Shown here: positions 25,834 through 33,685 of the stretch, one piece after another
Layout of the letters: every line of letters starts with the position of its first letter
Position numbering within the stretch: position 1 is the first letter of the stretch
From: an uncultured Clostridiaceae bacterium
Lineage (GTDB): Bacteria; Bacillota; Clostridia; TANB77; CAG-508
Assembly (NCBI GenBank): GCA_948444845.1
Contig: CAOJVB010000019.1
Coordinates: 1-34,630 of the forward strand
DNA: 34,630 bases
Reading direction: 5' to 3'
Made by a program: the position numbers and the translations under genes
The notes under the pieces: generated by a model
Database searches by the model: none
Told to the model about the DNA's origin: nothing
What the model saw: the letters and a program-made list of their open reading frames with translations, nothing else

Positions 25834-26553
25834 ATGACACCACATAATGAAGCAAAAAAAGAGGATATTGCAAATATCGTTATTATGCCAGGTGATCCAT
25901 TACGTGCAAAATATATTGCTGAGAATTTTTTAGAAGATTACATTTTAGTTAACTCTGTAAGGGGTATGTATGCGTATACTGGAAATTATAGAGGAAAAAG
26001 AATAACTGTTATGGCTTCAGGTATGGGTATGCCTAGTATGGGTATTTATTCATATGAGCTTTACAAATTTTATGATGTCCAAACTATTATTAGAATTGGA
26101 TCTTGCGGAGCATATTCTAAAGATTTAAATTTATTTGACATTGTTCTTTCTGAAAATTGTTATACTGAAGGAAATTATGCTTTAACTTTAAATAATGAAG
26201 ATTGCCATATTGTTTCTTCTGATGATTCAATTAATAATATTATTAAAAATACTGCTAAAACTAGTAATATTAGTTTATATACTGGTAATACTGTTTGTAC
26301 TGATTGTTTTGATCTTTATATGACTGATGTTAATGCATTTTTGGGTAGACTTCCTGAAAATTTCAACCCTATTAGCGCTGAAATGGAAGCTTTTGCTCTA
26401 TTCTATACTGCTAAATTATTAAATAAAAAAGCTAGTTGTATAATGAGTGTTGTTGATTCAAAATATATTGATAAAGTTGCAACAACTGAAGAAAGACAAA
26501 CTGGATTAAATAATATGATTAAGCTTGCTTTAGATAGTAGTTTGAAAATTTAA
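25834..26553 (+). CDS. deoD: Purine-nucleoside phosphorylase, DeoD type
   Basis: A cytoplasmic enzyme that splits purine (deoxy)ribonucleosides with phosphate to give the base and (deoxy)ribose-1-phosphate, for purine salvage. The 239 residues fit the hexameric bacterial family. The N-terminus TPHNEAKKEDIANIVIMPGD carries the phosphate-binding GDPLRAK. RIGSCGAY, then EMEAFALF (ribose-binding Glu) and VVDS (equivalent of the catalytic Asp region SDS/SDH) follow. The start at 25834 has AAAGGAGG upstream. It is monocistronic and ends near a very strong palindrome. Codon use is native. Confidence 0.95.
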   Translation: MTPHNEAKKEDIANIVIMPGDPLRAKYIAENFLEDYILVNSVRGMYAYTGNYRGKRITVMASGMGMPSMGIYSYELYKFYDVQTIIRIGSCGAYSKDLNLFDIVLSENCYTEGNYALTLNNEDCHIVSSDDSINNIIKNTAKTSNISLYTGNTVCTDCFDLYMTDVNAFLGRLPENFNPISAEMEAFALFYTAKLLNKKASCIMSVVDSKYIDKVATTEERQTGLNNMIKLALDSSLKI

Positions 26554-26570
26554 AATTTTTGAGACGTGTG

Positions 26571-26632
26571 ATTTTTGGGACGTACCTGAAAATCTCATTT
26601 TTTTTTGAGATTTTCAGGTACGTCCCAAAAAT
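26571..26632. terminator. deoD: Long family A-like hairpin after deoD
   Basis: Perfect 27-base arms (26571-26597 and 26606-26632) containing GGGACGTACC around a T-rich loop. It acts as a terminator candidate and shares the GGGACGTNCC core of the family A repeats. Confidence 0.7.
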
Positions 26633-26650
26633 CTCACTGCCTAAAAAAAT

Positions 26651-26679
26651 TTGACATTGCTAGCTTATTGTGTTAACAT
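26651..26679 (+). promoter_or_regulatory. Promoter of the small gene at 26739
   Basis: TTGACA (26651-26656), a 17-base spacer and TAACAT (26674-26679), with TG upstream of the -10. Confidence 0.65.
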
Positions 26680-26738
26680 ATTATTATATTTTTGTAACTT
26701 TTAAACATTTTGCATTCATAATGAAGGAGGATGTATTT

Positions 26739-27125
26739 ATGGCTATGTTTGCACCTTACAAATTTGTTGGTATATTAAATATGTTTGACATTTGCCCTGA
26801 TTTTGTTTACACTATCTTTGAACGGGATGGAGTTTACTTCTTTCAGGATACAAATGAGAAAACTGGTAAAATTAAAGAATTCGTTCCTGTAAAGCAGGAT
26901 GCAATTCATCTAATCCAAAAGTCATATAACTTTAAACTTTCTAAAGTTCCTAATAACTCATTTTCTATTGGTTCTGATGCATTGGTAATATTTCAATTAG
27001 ATGCTACTTATCTGCAAGTAGGAACAATTAAGGAATTAAAAAGTTTCCTTTTAACGTATGAAACTAACGATGAATTTTTGAATAACGAAATTCAAGCTTT
27101 CTTTGAAGAATGGAAAGATTTTTAA
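26739..27125 (+). CDS. Small hypothetical protein, 128 residues
   Basis: ATG at 26739 has AAGGAGG eight bases upstream (MAMFAPYKFVGILNMFDICP); an earlier in-frame start near 26670 falls in the promoter and is rejected. The protein is aromatic-rich and acidic at the end (FFEEWKDF), has no membrane segment, and is of unknown family. Its promoter and terminator make it a single-gene unit. It contains an in-frame CGG (IFERDG) that must be read as Arg; a +1 shift there would stop after about 26 codons. Codon choice includes TAC, TTC, GAC and CTG, unlike the housekeeping neighbours, consistent with later acquisition. Confidence 0.7.
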   Translation: MAMFAPYKFVGILNMFDICPDFVYTIFERDGVYFFQDTNEKTGKIKEFVPVKQDAIHLIQKSYNFKLSKVPNNSFSIGSDALVIFQLDATYLQVGTIKELKSFLLTYETNDEFLNNEIQAFFEEWKDF

Positions 27126-27152
27126 TTTAAGAAAATTTCATGAAAAATTTTG

Positions 27153-27200
27153 GATGCATAAAAAGTTTCTGAACAAGAAACTTTTTATGCATCTTATTTT
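27153..27200 (+). terminator. Strong intrinsic terminator
   Basis: Perfect 17-base arms GATGCATAAAAAGTTTC (27153-27169) and its complement (27177-27193), then a T run. Confidence 0.9.
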
Positions 27201-27225
27201 TTCTATTAATAAAATTTAAAGAAAA

Positions 27226-27412
27226 AAAGGAGGCCCCGATCCGTTCACACGTGGGTACCTCTAATTCATCCGCATTCTCTTTGCGGAGTTCCTGTAGCAC
27301 CTATTAAAATGCTACCTTTTTTGTTTTAAGAGGGATTTGTCATCCCTCTCACGACAATTTGTCGTGCACATATTCAGTTTTTTCACTTTTTACACTGTTC
27401 TACTAGAGAACT
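27226..27412 (-). ncRNA. Candidate standalone structured RNA, about 185 nt
   Basis: Starts just after a TTGACA-17-TATATT promoter on the minus strand. In order it shows hairpins GTTCT/AGAAC, CACGACA/TGTCGTG, GAGGGAT/ATCCCTC, GTAGCA/TGCTAC and CCGCA/TGCGG, and a last GAGGTACCC/GGGGCCTC hairpin followed by seven T. No open reading frame fits, and the next gene downstream faces the other way, so it is not a leader. The 27240-27330 part is far less AT-rich than its surroundings. I could not match it to 6S, SRP, tmRNA, RNase P or any riboswitch from memory. Confidence 0.55.
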
Positions 27413-27418
27413 ATATTT

Positions 27419-27447
27419 AATATAACATACTTTTTTTCATATGTCAA
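27419..27447 (-). promoter_or_regulatory. Promoter of the candidate ncRNA
   Basis: Minus strand: perfect TTGACA (27442-27447), a 17-base spacer and TATATT (27419-27424), located 11 bases past the greA stop codon. Confidence 0.7.
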
Positions 27448-27457
27448 TAGTTTTTCC

Positions 27458-27934
27458 TTATTTTGTTATTGATAAAACTTTATATTTAATCACTCCTGCT
27501 GGTGCATTTACTTCTACTATTTCGTTTTTCTTTGCGCCTAATAGAGCCATTCCTATTGGTGATTCGTTTGATATTCTGTTTTGACTTAGGTCTACTTCTG
27601 TTGAGCCTACTATTGTGTATGTTTCTTCTTCGTCAAATTCCATATCTAATATTTTTACTACGTTTCCTACTTGTACTGTTTTTGTGTCTATTTCAGATTC
27701 ATCTATTATTTGTGCATAACGTATTTTATTTTCTAGGTCTGCTATTTTGGCTTCGTTTTCTGCTTGGGCTGTTTTTGCTTCGTCATATTCTGAATTTTCT
27801 GAAAGGTCTCCAAAACCTAAAGCTATTTTTATACGTTCTGCAACTTCTGCTCTCTTTTCTGTTCTTAAATATTCTAATTCCTTTTCTAATTTGTCATAAC
27901 CTTCTTGTGTTAATAATACTGCTTTTTCTTCCAT
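27458..27934 (-). CDS. greA: Transcription elongation factor GreA
   Basis: GreA rescues backtracked RNA polymerase by stimulating cleavage of the nascent RNA. It has 158 residues. An N-terminal coiled coil (LLTQEGYDKLEKELEYLRTE) carries the acidic tip in FGDLSENSEYDEAK, and a C-terminal FKBP-like domain (VEVNAPAGVIKYKVL) follows. The start at 27932-27934 has AAGGAGG upstream. It lies downstream of an unknown gene on the opposite side of a 60-base gap, and a separate promoter lies just after its stop. Confidence 0.97.
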   Translation of the reverse strand: MEEKAVLLTQEGYDKLEKELEYLRTEKRAEVAERIKIALGFGDLSENSEYDEAKTAQAENEAKIADLENKIRYAQIIDESEIDTKTVQVGNVVKILDMEFDEEETYTIVGSTEVDLSQNRISNESPIGMALLGAKKNEIVEVNAPAGVIKYKVLSITK

Positions 27935-27995
27935 AAAGCATTCCTCCTTAATTAATGTTATTCTTTATAATCGCTTCTCTATATTAATCCAGTTT

Positions 27996-28895
27996 TTACA
28001 TTTTGTCAAGATTTTTTCTAATATTTACTAATTCTTTTACATCTATATTTCCATTCATTCCTACAAGACTTGTTATTTCTAATTTGTCCTTTTCTATTTT
28101 TTTTATAGCTTCTATATATCTTTCTGTTTCGCTTTGAAAACTATTATATATTTCTGTTTTGTCAAACTCTTTATATAATTCTTTATTTTCTTCTATTTCT
28201 TCTATTTTTATTTCTATATCATTAATAATTATACCTTGGAAATATCTTAATACATCTATTTTATTATTAGTACAGTTAATTATTATGCTATTCATATTCA
28301 TATTGTAACTTTTTATAGCTTCGTTATCAAAATCTAAGTTTATAATAAATTTTGCTCTTTTTAAACCTTTATTTTTATTGTTGGTTATAGTTATTAGTAT
28401 ACCTTCTTCATTATATAGTTTTTCTTCTAATTTGCTATATTTTACTATATTATTTGTTACTATATTTATTGTTTTTACTTTATTAGATAAATATTTTATT
28501 ATTTCTATATTTTCTTTATTATATTGATTTGCTAATATATATATGTTTTGAAGTTCTATTTTTATATTTATTTTATTTGTTACATATTTTAGTATGTCAT
28601 ATATAAAAAACCTCATTGTGTTATCTTTTTTACTTAAGTTTAACTCTTTTTCATATTTTTTTAATTCTTTAGATAAAATTATTCTTTCTTTACTATTTTT
28701 ATTTATAATTTTTTGAATTACTTTTGTATTTTCTTTTGGTATAATATATAAATAATGTAATTCATCTATTTTTTTTACTGTTATTATATTAAAAAATTTA
28801 ATTAATTTTATAACTATTTTTTTCAGAAACTCAGGCATGTCTATATTTTGGGCTAGTTCTTCGTCATTTTTTAATCTCTTTATATATATGTACAT
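27996..28895 (-). CDS. Unknown protein, about 299 residues
   Basis: The start chosen is ATG at 28893-28895 (MYIYIKRLKNDEELAQNIDM), because the GTG nine bases earlier is part of the AGGTG ribosome site. It is lysine/asparagine/isoleucine-rich and soluble. The central part looks like a Rossmann-type fold (NIYILANQYNKENIEIIKYL, then KTINIVTNN and GILITITNN), with acidic helices after it. I recognise no family. A similar long lysine-rich hypothetical next to greA is plausible in clostridia, but I cannot confirm it. The ribosome site lies in a hairpin (28903-28924). Confidence 0.7.
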   Translation of the reverse strand: MYIYIKRLKNDEELAQNIDMPEFLKKIVIKLIKFFNIITVKKIDELHYLYIIPKENTKVIQKIINKNSKERIILSKELKKYEKELNLSKKDNTMRFFIYDILKYVTNKINIKIELQNIYILANQYNKENIEIIKYLSNKVKTINIVTNNIVKYSKLEEKLYNEEGILITITNNKNKGLKRAKFIINLDFDNEAIKSYNMNMNSIIINCTNNKIDVLRYFQGIIINDIEIKIEEIEENKELYKEFDKTEIYNSFQSETERYIEAIKKIEKDKLEITSLVGMNGNIDVKELVNIRKNLDKM

Positions 28896-28902
28896 AAAAA
28901 TC

Positions 28903-28924
28903 ACCTACAATATTATATGTAGGT
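28903..28924 (-). promoter_or_regulatory. Hairpin covering the ribosome site of the unknown gene
   Basis: ACCTACA/TGTAGGT arms around eight bases. The AGGTG of the ribosome site is in the downstream arm. It may throttle translation or serve as a weak terminator for the upstream gene (GATTTTT follows). Confidence 0.45.
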
Positions 28925-29019
28925 AATTTCTATTTATTCTTACTTATTTTCTAAGAAAATTATTTCCATTATTTACTTTTTGTAGAAGATAATTATTTTG
29001 TGAAAATTCTTGGCTATAA

Positions 29020-30682
29020 TTATTTACTAATTTCTTCTTTTACAACTTTCCATATTGAATCACTTTCAAAGTCTTTTTGCCAATATGCTGCTCCTGCTAA
29101 TTTGTATTCATTCATTAAGTCAAATTTAGCTTTTATAGAATTTTCTTCTTCTAGCCACATTTTATATGTAGTTCCATTTTTTTCATATTCTATATAATAT
29201 TGTTTTACATCGTCATTCCAAGTTTTTTGTACTCCTTCTGGTATATATGAATTTATACTTTTCATAAGTACTACATCACTTTTTGGTGTACTTTCTGTTT
29301 CTCTCCATAAACGTGTATAAAATGGCATTCCTAATATTAGTTTTTCTTCGTTTACTCCTTCTTGACCTAAGAATTTTTTGATATTTACTTCTACCCAGTC
29401 CGCTCCTGCTGTTGTTCCTGGTTTTGTAGATGATATTCCATATTGATCATATGCCATAAATATTATATAATCTGCTTCTTTTCCTATTGTATTTCTATCG
29501 TAACATAATGACCACTCTGGACTTCCATCTGGTGCTGTTACATCTACACTTAATACTTTAGAACATTCTTTTAAACGTGGTGCTAGTTCTATTATAAACC
29601 TTGAAAATACTTCTTTATCTGTTTCATACATGTTTTCAAAGTCTATGTTTATTCCATCTATATCATAGGTATTTACTAAGTCCATTATATTGTTTATTAG
29701 TTTTTCTCTTAATTTATAATCATTTAATACTTTAGAAGTAATACTTTTTCCTGCTTCACTATTAGATACTGCTGCCCATATTTTGTAGCCACAATTATGT
29801 GCCCATTTAATATAACTTTGCCCTGCTTCTCCTATTTTTGTTTGTAGGTCACCTTCTTCATTTTTTAAGTATGCAAATGATGGTGAAACTGCATTTATTC
29901 CATCAATTTTTTCTGTTCTTGTTGGCACTTTACTTGTATAATAGTCCCATATTAAACTTACTTTTCCTTCTATTTGCTTTTTATCTTCTATTTTTTCTCT
30001 TACATTATATATATTTGCTACATCTTTTAAATATCCTATGTTTCCGGTTAGCTGTTCTTACTTTATTCCAGCCATTTTCTTTTCCTATAACTACTACACT
30101 TTCCTCTTTTTCTACTTTATCTATAGTTTTTGAAAATAATGTTGGTTTATATTTTACATTTGCATCTTTGCTACTGTTCCCCATTTGTTGCTCTCTGTTT
30201 AATGAATCTATTGTTACAATTTGGCTTTCTTTAGAGTATTTAACATCTACATTATATACTTTTTTCATTTCTGAAAATGGTAAATAGAATGTTCCATCTT
30301 TTTTTGTCGCTGTGCTATAGATATTAACTTTAGAACTATTTACATACATTTCTTTTTTATTAAGTCCTATAGTACATGTTTTTGTGTCTGAGGTTGTTAT
30401 TATTTGGTCGTATTTATTATCATAATATATGTTACTGTCAAAAAAGTTTGCTATATCTTTTGATGATATATATACTGTATCATTTTCGTCTACATACACT
30501 TCATATTTTAAGCTTGTTGTAACATTATTGTTATTTATTATTAAATTTATTTTTCCTTTTAACTCTGTTTCTTGTATATAATTTGGTGCTATATTTATTA
30601 TTACTCCTACGAGGCTTAAAAATATTGCAACTATTATTATTTTTATTAATATATTTCCTTTTTTCTTTTCTTTTGATCTCAT
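29020..30682 (-). CDS. Secreted/anchored GH18 protein, assembled across a +1 shift at CGG
   Basis: The first frame (MRSKEKKKGNILIKIIIVAI, one membrane helix, AGGAG upstream) encodes a copper-amine-oxidase-N-like region (about 45-165) and an SH3-like segment (VVVIGKENGWNKVRTAN). At AAC CGG (30044-30046) it would stop 14 codons later. Skipping the C reads AAC GGA AAC ATA (NGNIGYLKDVANIYNVREKI) and leads into a glycoside hydrolase 18 domain: FAYLKNEEGD, IWAAVSNSEA, the catalytic DGINIDFENM (DxxDxDxE, near residue 344) and YWQKDFESDS, for about 553 residues. The family includes spore-cortex and wall-active enzymes such as YaaH/SleL. The SH3 consensus KVRTxxGxxGY needs the glycine made by the shift. 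Confidence 0.88.
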
Positions 30683-30694
30683 AATTTGCTCCTT

Positions 30695-31393
30695 TTATAT
30701 TTTATTTTCTTTAAAATATTTTACAATTTCGTCTACACATATTTCTACATTTTCTAGCATTTCTTCTTTAGTAAATATTTTATATTCTAGATTTAAGGTA
30801 TTTACTCCTTTTTTTACAGTATCTAAATAGTGTATAGAGTGTTTAATATCTTCTTTTGTTACATCTACAGCATTTATTTTACTTATCATATCATATAGTT
30901 CTTCTTGATATTTTGGTATATCCAAAAGATTATTTGTATATATGTAATTAGTAAAAATTTTAAAATCGTTTGTTTTTACTTTTCTTCTTCCTTCACCATC
31001 TGCAATTAAATTTTCACCATTGTTTAATTTTACTCCAATTAATTTATTTTCTCTATTTCGCAAACCGTGTTTTTCATAAGCCAAATCATTCCAGTATAAA
31101 TCTGTTAATAAATGTGTAATATATCCTAATACAACAGGATTTTTTATATTTTCTTTATTGTCGTTTATAAATTTTTTTACATTATAATACATTACTTTAT
31201 TTGTGTTAGCATATTTTTCTTCTGTATAATAGTGTGTATCTTTATGTGTTATTATTTTTGACACATTTGGTATTAGATATCCATTATTAATGTCAGGAAC
31301 TATATTCCCTATTAAAAAACTATTATAATCTTTTATCTTTATTTTTTCACTTACTTTTTTTGCAATTAATAAGTGCATTCCCCATGCTGGCAT
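30695..31393 (-). CDS. Zinc-dependent phospholipase C-like protein
   Basis: A 232-residue soluble protein. Metal-ligand-like motifs fit the zinc-dependent phospholipase C/S1-P1 fold: MPAWGMHLLIAKKVSEK with Trp/His at the very N-terminus, GNIVPDIN, THKDTHYY and LGYITHLLTDLYWND. No signal peptide precedes the N-terminal Trp-Gly-Met-His, so export is not evident, and the real substrate is unknown. The start at 31391-31393 has AAGGAGG upstream. It ends 12 bases before the GH18 gene on the same strand, so the two are probably one operon. It is divergent from the spoVA operon. Confidence 0.75.
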   Translation of the reverse strand: MPAWGMHLLIAKKVSEKIKIKDYNSFLIGNIVPDINNGYLIPNVSKIITHKDTHYYTEEKYANTNKVMYYNVKKFINDNKENIKNPVVLGYITHLLTDLYWNDLAYEKHGLRNRENKLIGVKLNNGENLIADGEGRRKVKTNDFKIFTNYIYTNNLLDIPKYQEELYDMISKINAVDVTKEDIKHSIHYLDTVKKGVNTLNLEYKIFTKEEMLENVEICVDEIVKYFKENKI

Positions 31394-31494
31394 TTTTTTA
31401 CCTCCTTACTTACCTTATTTTAATATTATATTGAAACAAAATCAATACAGTTTTTTATAAAATTTGTATAAAATTAGAAATTTTAGGAGAATAT

Positions 31495-31524
31495 ATGGTT
31501 AATAAAGATTTTATGGAGGTTTAA
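31495..31524 (+). CDS. Possible leader peptide MVNKDFMEV
   Basis: A nine-codon frame with TTAGGAG upstream. Its last codons overlap the GGAGG used by the dodecin gene, so it could couple or gate translation. Short enough to be chance. Confidence 0.3.
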   Translation: MVNKDFMEV

Positions 31525-31529
31525 TTGTT

Positions 31530-31736
31530 ATGGAAAAACATATTATTGTTACTGGTTCATCTACCATATCATGGAAGGATGCTATTGTTCAAACTGTAGC
31601 TGAAGCTGCTAAAACTATAGATTACATTACAAGTGTAAAAATAATAGAACAACGTGCTAAGGTAAGTGGAAAGAAACTTATTGAGTATTATGTGGATTTA
31701 GATTTGTCGTTTACTATTGATAGGGATAGAGACTAG
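31530..31736 (+). CDS. Dodecin-like flavin-binding protein
   Basis: A 68-residue protein matching dodecins, which form hollow dodecamers that store or buffer flavins. Seen are the N-terminal strand, STISWKDAIVQTVAEAAKTI (the STKSWEDAV...ASKTI motif with the stacking Trp), ITSVKIIEQRAKV and a final strand EYYVDLDLSFTID. ATG at 31530 follows GGAGG by ten bases. It is the first gene of the spoVA cluster, with spoVAC starting 18 bases after its stop. A role in spores is suggested only by position. Confidence 0.85.
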   Translation: MEKHIIVTGSSTISWKDAIVQTVAEAAKTIDYITSVKIIEQRAKVSGKKLIEYYVDLDLSFTIDRDRD

Positions 31737-31754
31737 AGAAAGGAAGTGATATTT

Positions 31755-32204
31755 ATGGGAGAAAATCCGTTAGAAAATCCGCAGAAGTATAGTGAGTATG
31801 TGGATAAGAAGTCTCCTAATTCGCCAATACTAAAAAATTGTTTTAATGCTTTTTGGGTTGGTGGTTTAATTTGTTCTATTGGACAAATTATATTTGATTT
31901 TTGTAAGTTTAAAGGTTTAGAAGTTCAAGCTTGCAATACTGTTGTAGCAATAGTTCTAATTGGCATATCTGCATTTTTAACTAGTTTAAATGTATTTAAT
32001 AGAATAGGAAAGTTTGCTGGGGCTGGTTCTTTAGTTCCTATAACTGGTTTTGCAAATTCTATAGTTTCACCTGCTATTGAATATAAGTCTGAAGGTTATG
32101 TTATGGGTGTAGGTGGAAAAATGTTCACAGTTGCAGGCCCTGTACTTGTATATGGTATATCTGCTTCAGTAATTATTGGTATTATTGCTACGCTGTTTGC
32201 GTAA
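31755..32204 (+). CDS. spoVAC: Stage V sporulation protein AC
   Basis: A membrane component of the SpoVA channel that moves dipicolinic acid into the forespore and releases it in germination. It has 149 residues. The ATG at 31755 follows AAGGAAG; an earlier GTG lies within that site. The N-terminus (NPQKYSEYVDKKSPNSP) precedes about four membrane segments (FNAFWVGGLICSIGQIIFDF and onward), and the motif SLVPITGFANSIVSPAIEYK is shared with SpoVAEb. It ends GIIATLFA. spoVAD follows after a 220-base repeat insertion. Confidence 0.95.
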   Translation: MGENPLENPQKYSEYVDKKSPNSPILKNCFNAFWVGGLICSIGQIIFDFCKFKGLEVQACNTVVAIVLIGISAFLTSLNVFNRIGKFAGAGSLVPITGFANSIVSPAIEYKSEGYVMGVGGKMFTVAGPVLVYGISASVIIGIIATLFA

Positions 32205-32210
32205 TAAAAA

Positions 32211-32401
32211 GTTGGAGGTTGGAAGTTTTCAATAAATTCGAATTAATAATTATTAATTAATTTTTTCGGTTTGTAGGGGTAGCGTTGTACGCTACCCGCA
32301 CTCCAACGGCTTGCTTAAATAAATGTTATTTTTAGCTGTTTCTTTGAAGATTGGGTCGCCCAAAGTGCGACCCCCTACAATTCCAACCTCCAACCTCCAA
32401 C
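32211..32401. repeat. Nested repeats between spoVAC and spoVAD
   Basis: Outer inverted arms GTTGGAGGTTGGAA (32211-32224) and TTCCAACCTCCAAC (32381-32394, with an extra CTCCAAC). Inside is a family B pair: TTGTAGGGG with hairpin GGGTAGCG/CGCTACCC (32271-32297), and GGGTCGC/GCGACCC ending CCCCTACAA (32353-32380). The operon has no gene here. Confidence 0.85.
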
Positions 32402-32426
32402 ATCTAATACGAAAGGAATGATTTTA

Positions 32427-33431
32427 ATGAATAAATTAGGTAAACAAACAATTAAGTTTGATTCTCCTCCAACAATAACTGAAGTAGCTTCTATTGTTGG
32501 TCCAAAAGAATCTGGTGGTCCTCTTGCTAAATATTTTGATAAATGTTTAGATGATGAGTTTTGGGGCGAAAAGACTTGGGAAAAGGCTGAGAGTAAAATT
32601 ATAAAAGAAACTGTAAATATGGCAATTGCAAAGTCTAATATACCTTCTTCTGACATTGATTTTTGTTTTGCAGGTGACTTACTTAACCAATGTATATCTT
32701 CAAGTTTTGGACTTCGTGAAATAAACATTCCATTTTTTGGAGTATTTGGGGCATGTTCAACATTTGTTGAAAGTATGTGTTTAGGTAGTGTTTTTATAGA
32801 ATCTGGTGCTGCTAAAAATGTACTTTGTTCTACATCAAGCCACTTTTGTAGTGCTGAAAAACAATTTAGGTTTCCTCTAGAACTTGGAAACCAAAGACCA
32901 CCTACTTCACAATGGACAGTAACAGGTTCAGGTGCAGCTGTTTTATCAAAAGATGGAAATGGTCCATTTATAACACACATAACACCAGGTAAAATAGTAG
33001 ATATGGGAATTAAAGATGCTAATAATATGGGAGCTGCAATGGCACCAGCCGCCTTTGACACATTAATAACTCACTTTGAAGACACAGGAAGGAAGCCTAG
33101 TTACTATGATGTTATATTAACTGGTGACTTAGGATATATAGGAAAAGATATAGTAAAAGACCTATGTAAAACAAAAGGTTATAATATTAGTGGAAACTAT
33201 AATGACTGTGGTGTTCTAATATTTGATAAATCTACACAGGACACACATTCAGGTGGTAGTGGATGTGCTTGCATAGGAACAGTATTTTCAGGTTACATTT
33301 ATAAACAACTACAAGAAAAGAAAATAAACAAAGTATTGCTAGTTGCAACAGGAGCATTAACAAACTCAACAAGTAGTCAACAAGGCGAAAGCATCCCTGG
33401 AATAGCTCACGCCATAGCAATTGAGAACTAG
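32427..33431 (+). CDS. spoVAD: Stage V sporulation protein AD
   Basis: A thiolase-fold protein that binds dipicolinic acid at the SpoVA channel. It has 334 residues. Of two ATGs (32418, 32427) the second is properly spaced from AAAGGA. It starts MNKLGKQTIKFDSPPTITEV. Features are GPKESGGPLAKYFDK, DDEFWGEKTWEKAES, FGVFGACSTFVESM (with the thiolase-type Cys), STSSHFCSAEKQFRFPLELG and GNYNDCGVLIFD. The stop codon (33429-33431) is followed immediately by a family A repeat. It is co-transcribed with spoVAC and spoVAE. Confidence 0.96.
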   Translation: MNKLGKQTIKFDSPPTITEVASIVGPKESGGPLAKYFDKCLDDEFWGEKTWEKAESKIIKETVNMAIAKSNIPSSDIDFCFAGDLLNQCISSSFGLREINIPFFGVFGACSTFVESMCLGSVFIESGAAKNVLCSTSSHFCSAEKQFRFPLELGNQRPPTSQWTVTGSGAAVLSKDGNGPFITHITPGKIVDMGIKDANNMGAAMAPAAFDTLITHFEDTGRKPSYYDVILTGDLGYIGKDIVKDLCKTKGYNISGNYNDCGVLIFDKSTQDTHSGGSGCACIGTVFSGYIYKQLQEKKINKVLLVATGALTNSTSSQQGESIPGIAHAIAIEN

Positions 33432-33671
33432 GTTCCCATTGGGGACGTTTCCTTTTGGGGTATCTGTCCCTTTTGGGAAAATCGTTATTTTCTATTATTA
33501 GATTTTTCTTATAACTTTCGAAAATTCTGTATCAATATTGTAAATTTTAAAATGTATAACTGTTATAAAGTTATAAATATAACAAATGTATAAAAAAGAT
33601 AAATATCCCCAAAGGGACGTTATACCCCAAAAGGGACAGATACCCCAAAAGGAAACGTCCCCAATGGGAAT
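33432..33671. repeat. MITE-like element with 45-base inverted ends between spoVAD and spoVAE
   Basis: Bases 33433-33477 and 33626-33670 are perfect inverted copies (TTCCCATTGGGGACGTTTCC at the ends), with about 150 AT-rich bases between. The right end carries an extra GGGACGTTATACCCC block, as in the other family A copies. It starts directly after the spoVAD stop and ends 15 bases before spoVAE. Confidence 0.88.
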
Positions 33672-33685
33672 GAAAGGAGAATTTT

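Noticed and set aside
26670..26738. An upstream start for the small gene at 26739
   Set aside because: It would place coding sequence across the -10 promoter box; the ATG at 26739 has an ideal AAGGAGG eight bases upstream.
27240..27330. A plus-strand small RNA ending at TGCTACCTTTTTTG
   Set aside because: Possible, but no promoter is seen on that strand, whereas the minus strand has a near-consensus promoter and a terminal T run. The minus-strand reading was preferred.
32375..33061. A long minus-strand frame opposite spoVAD
   Set aside because: Antisense shadow of a gene with clear family identity; no independent motifs or ribosome site.
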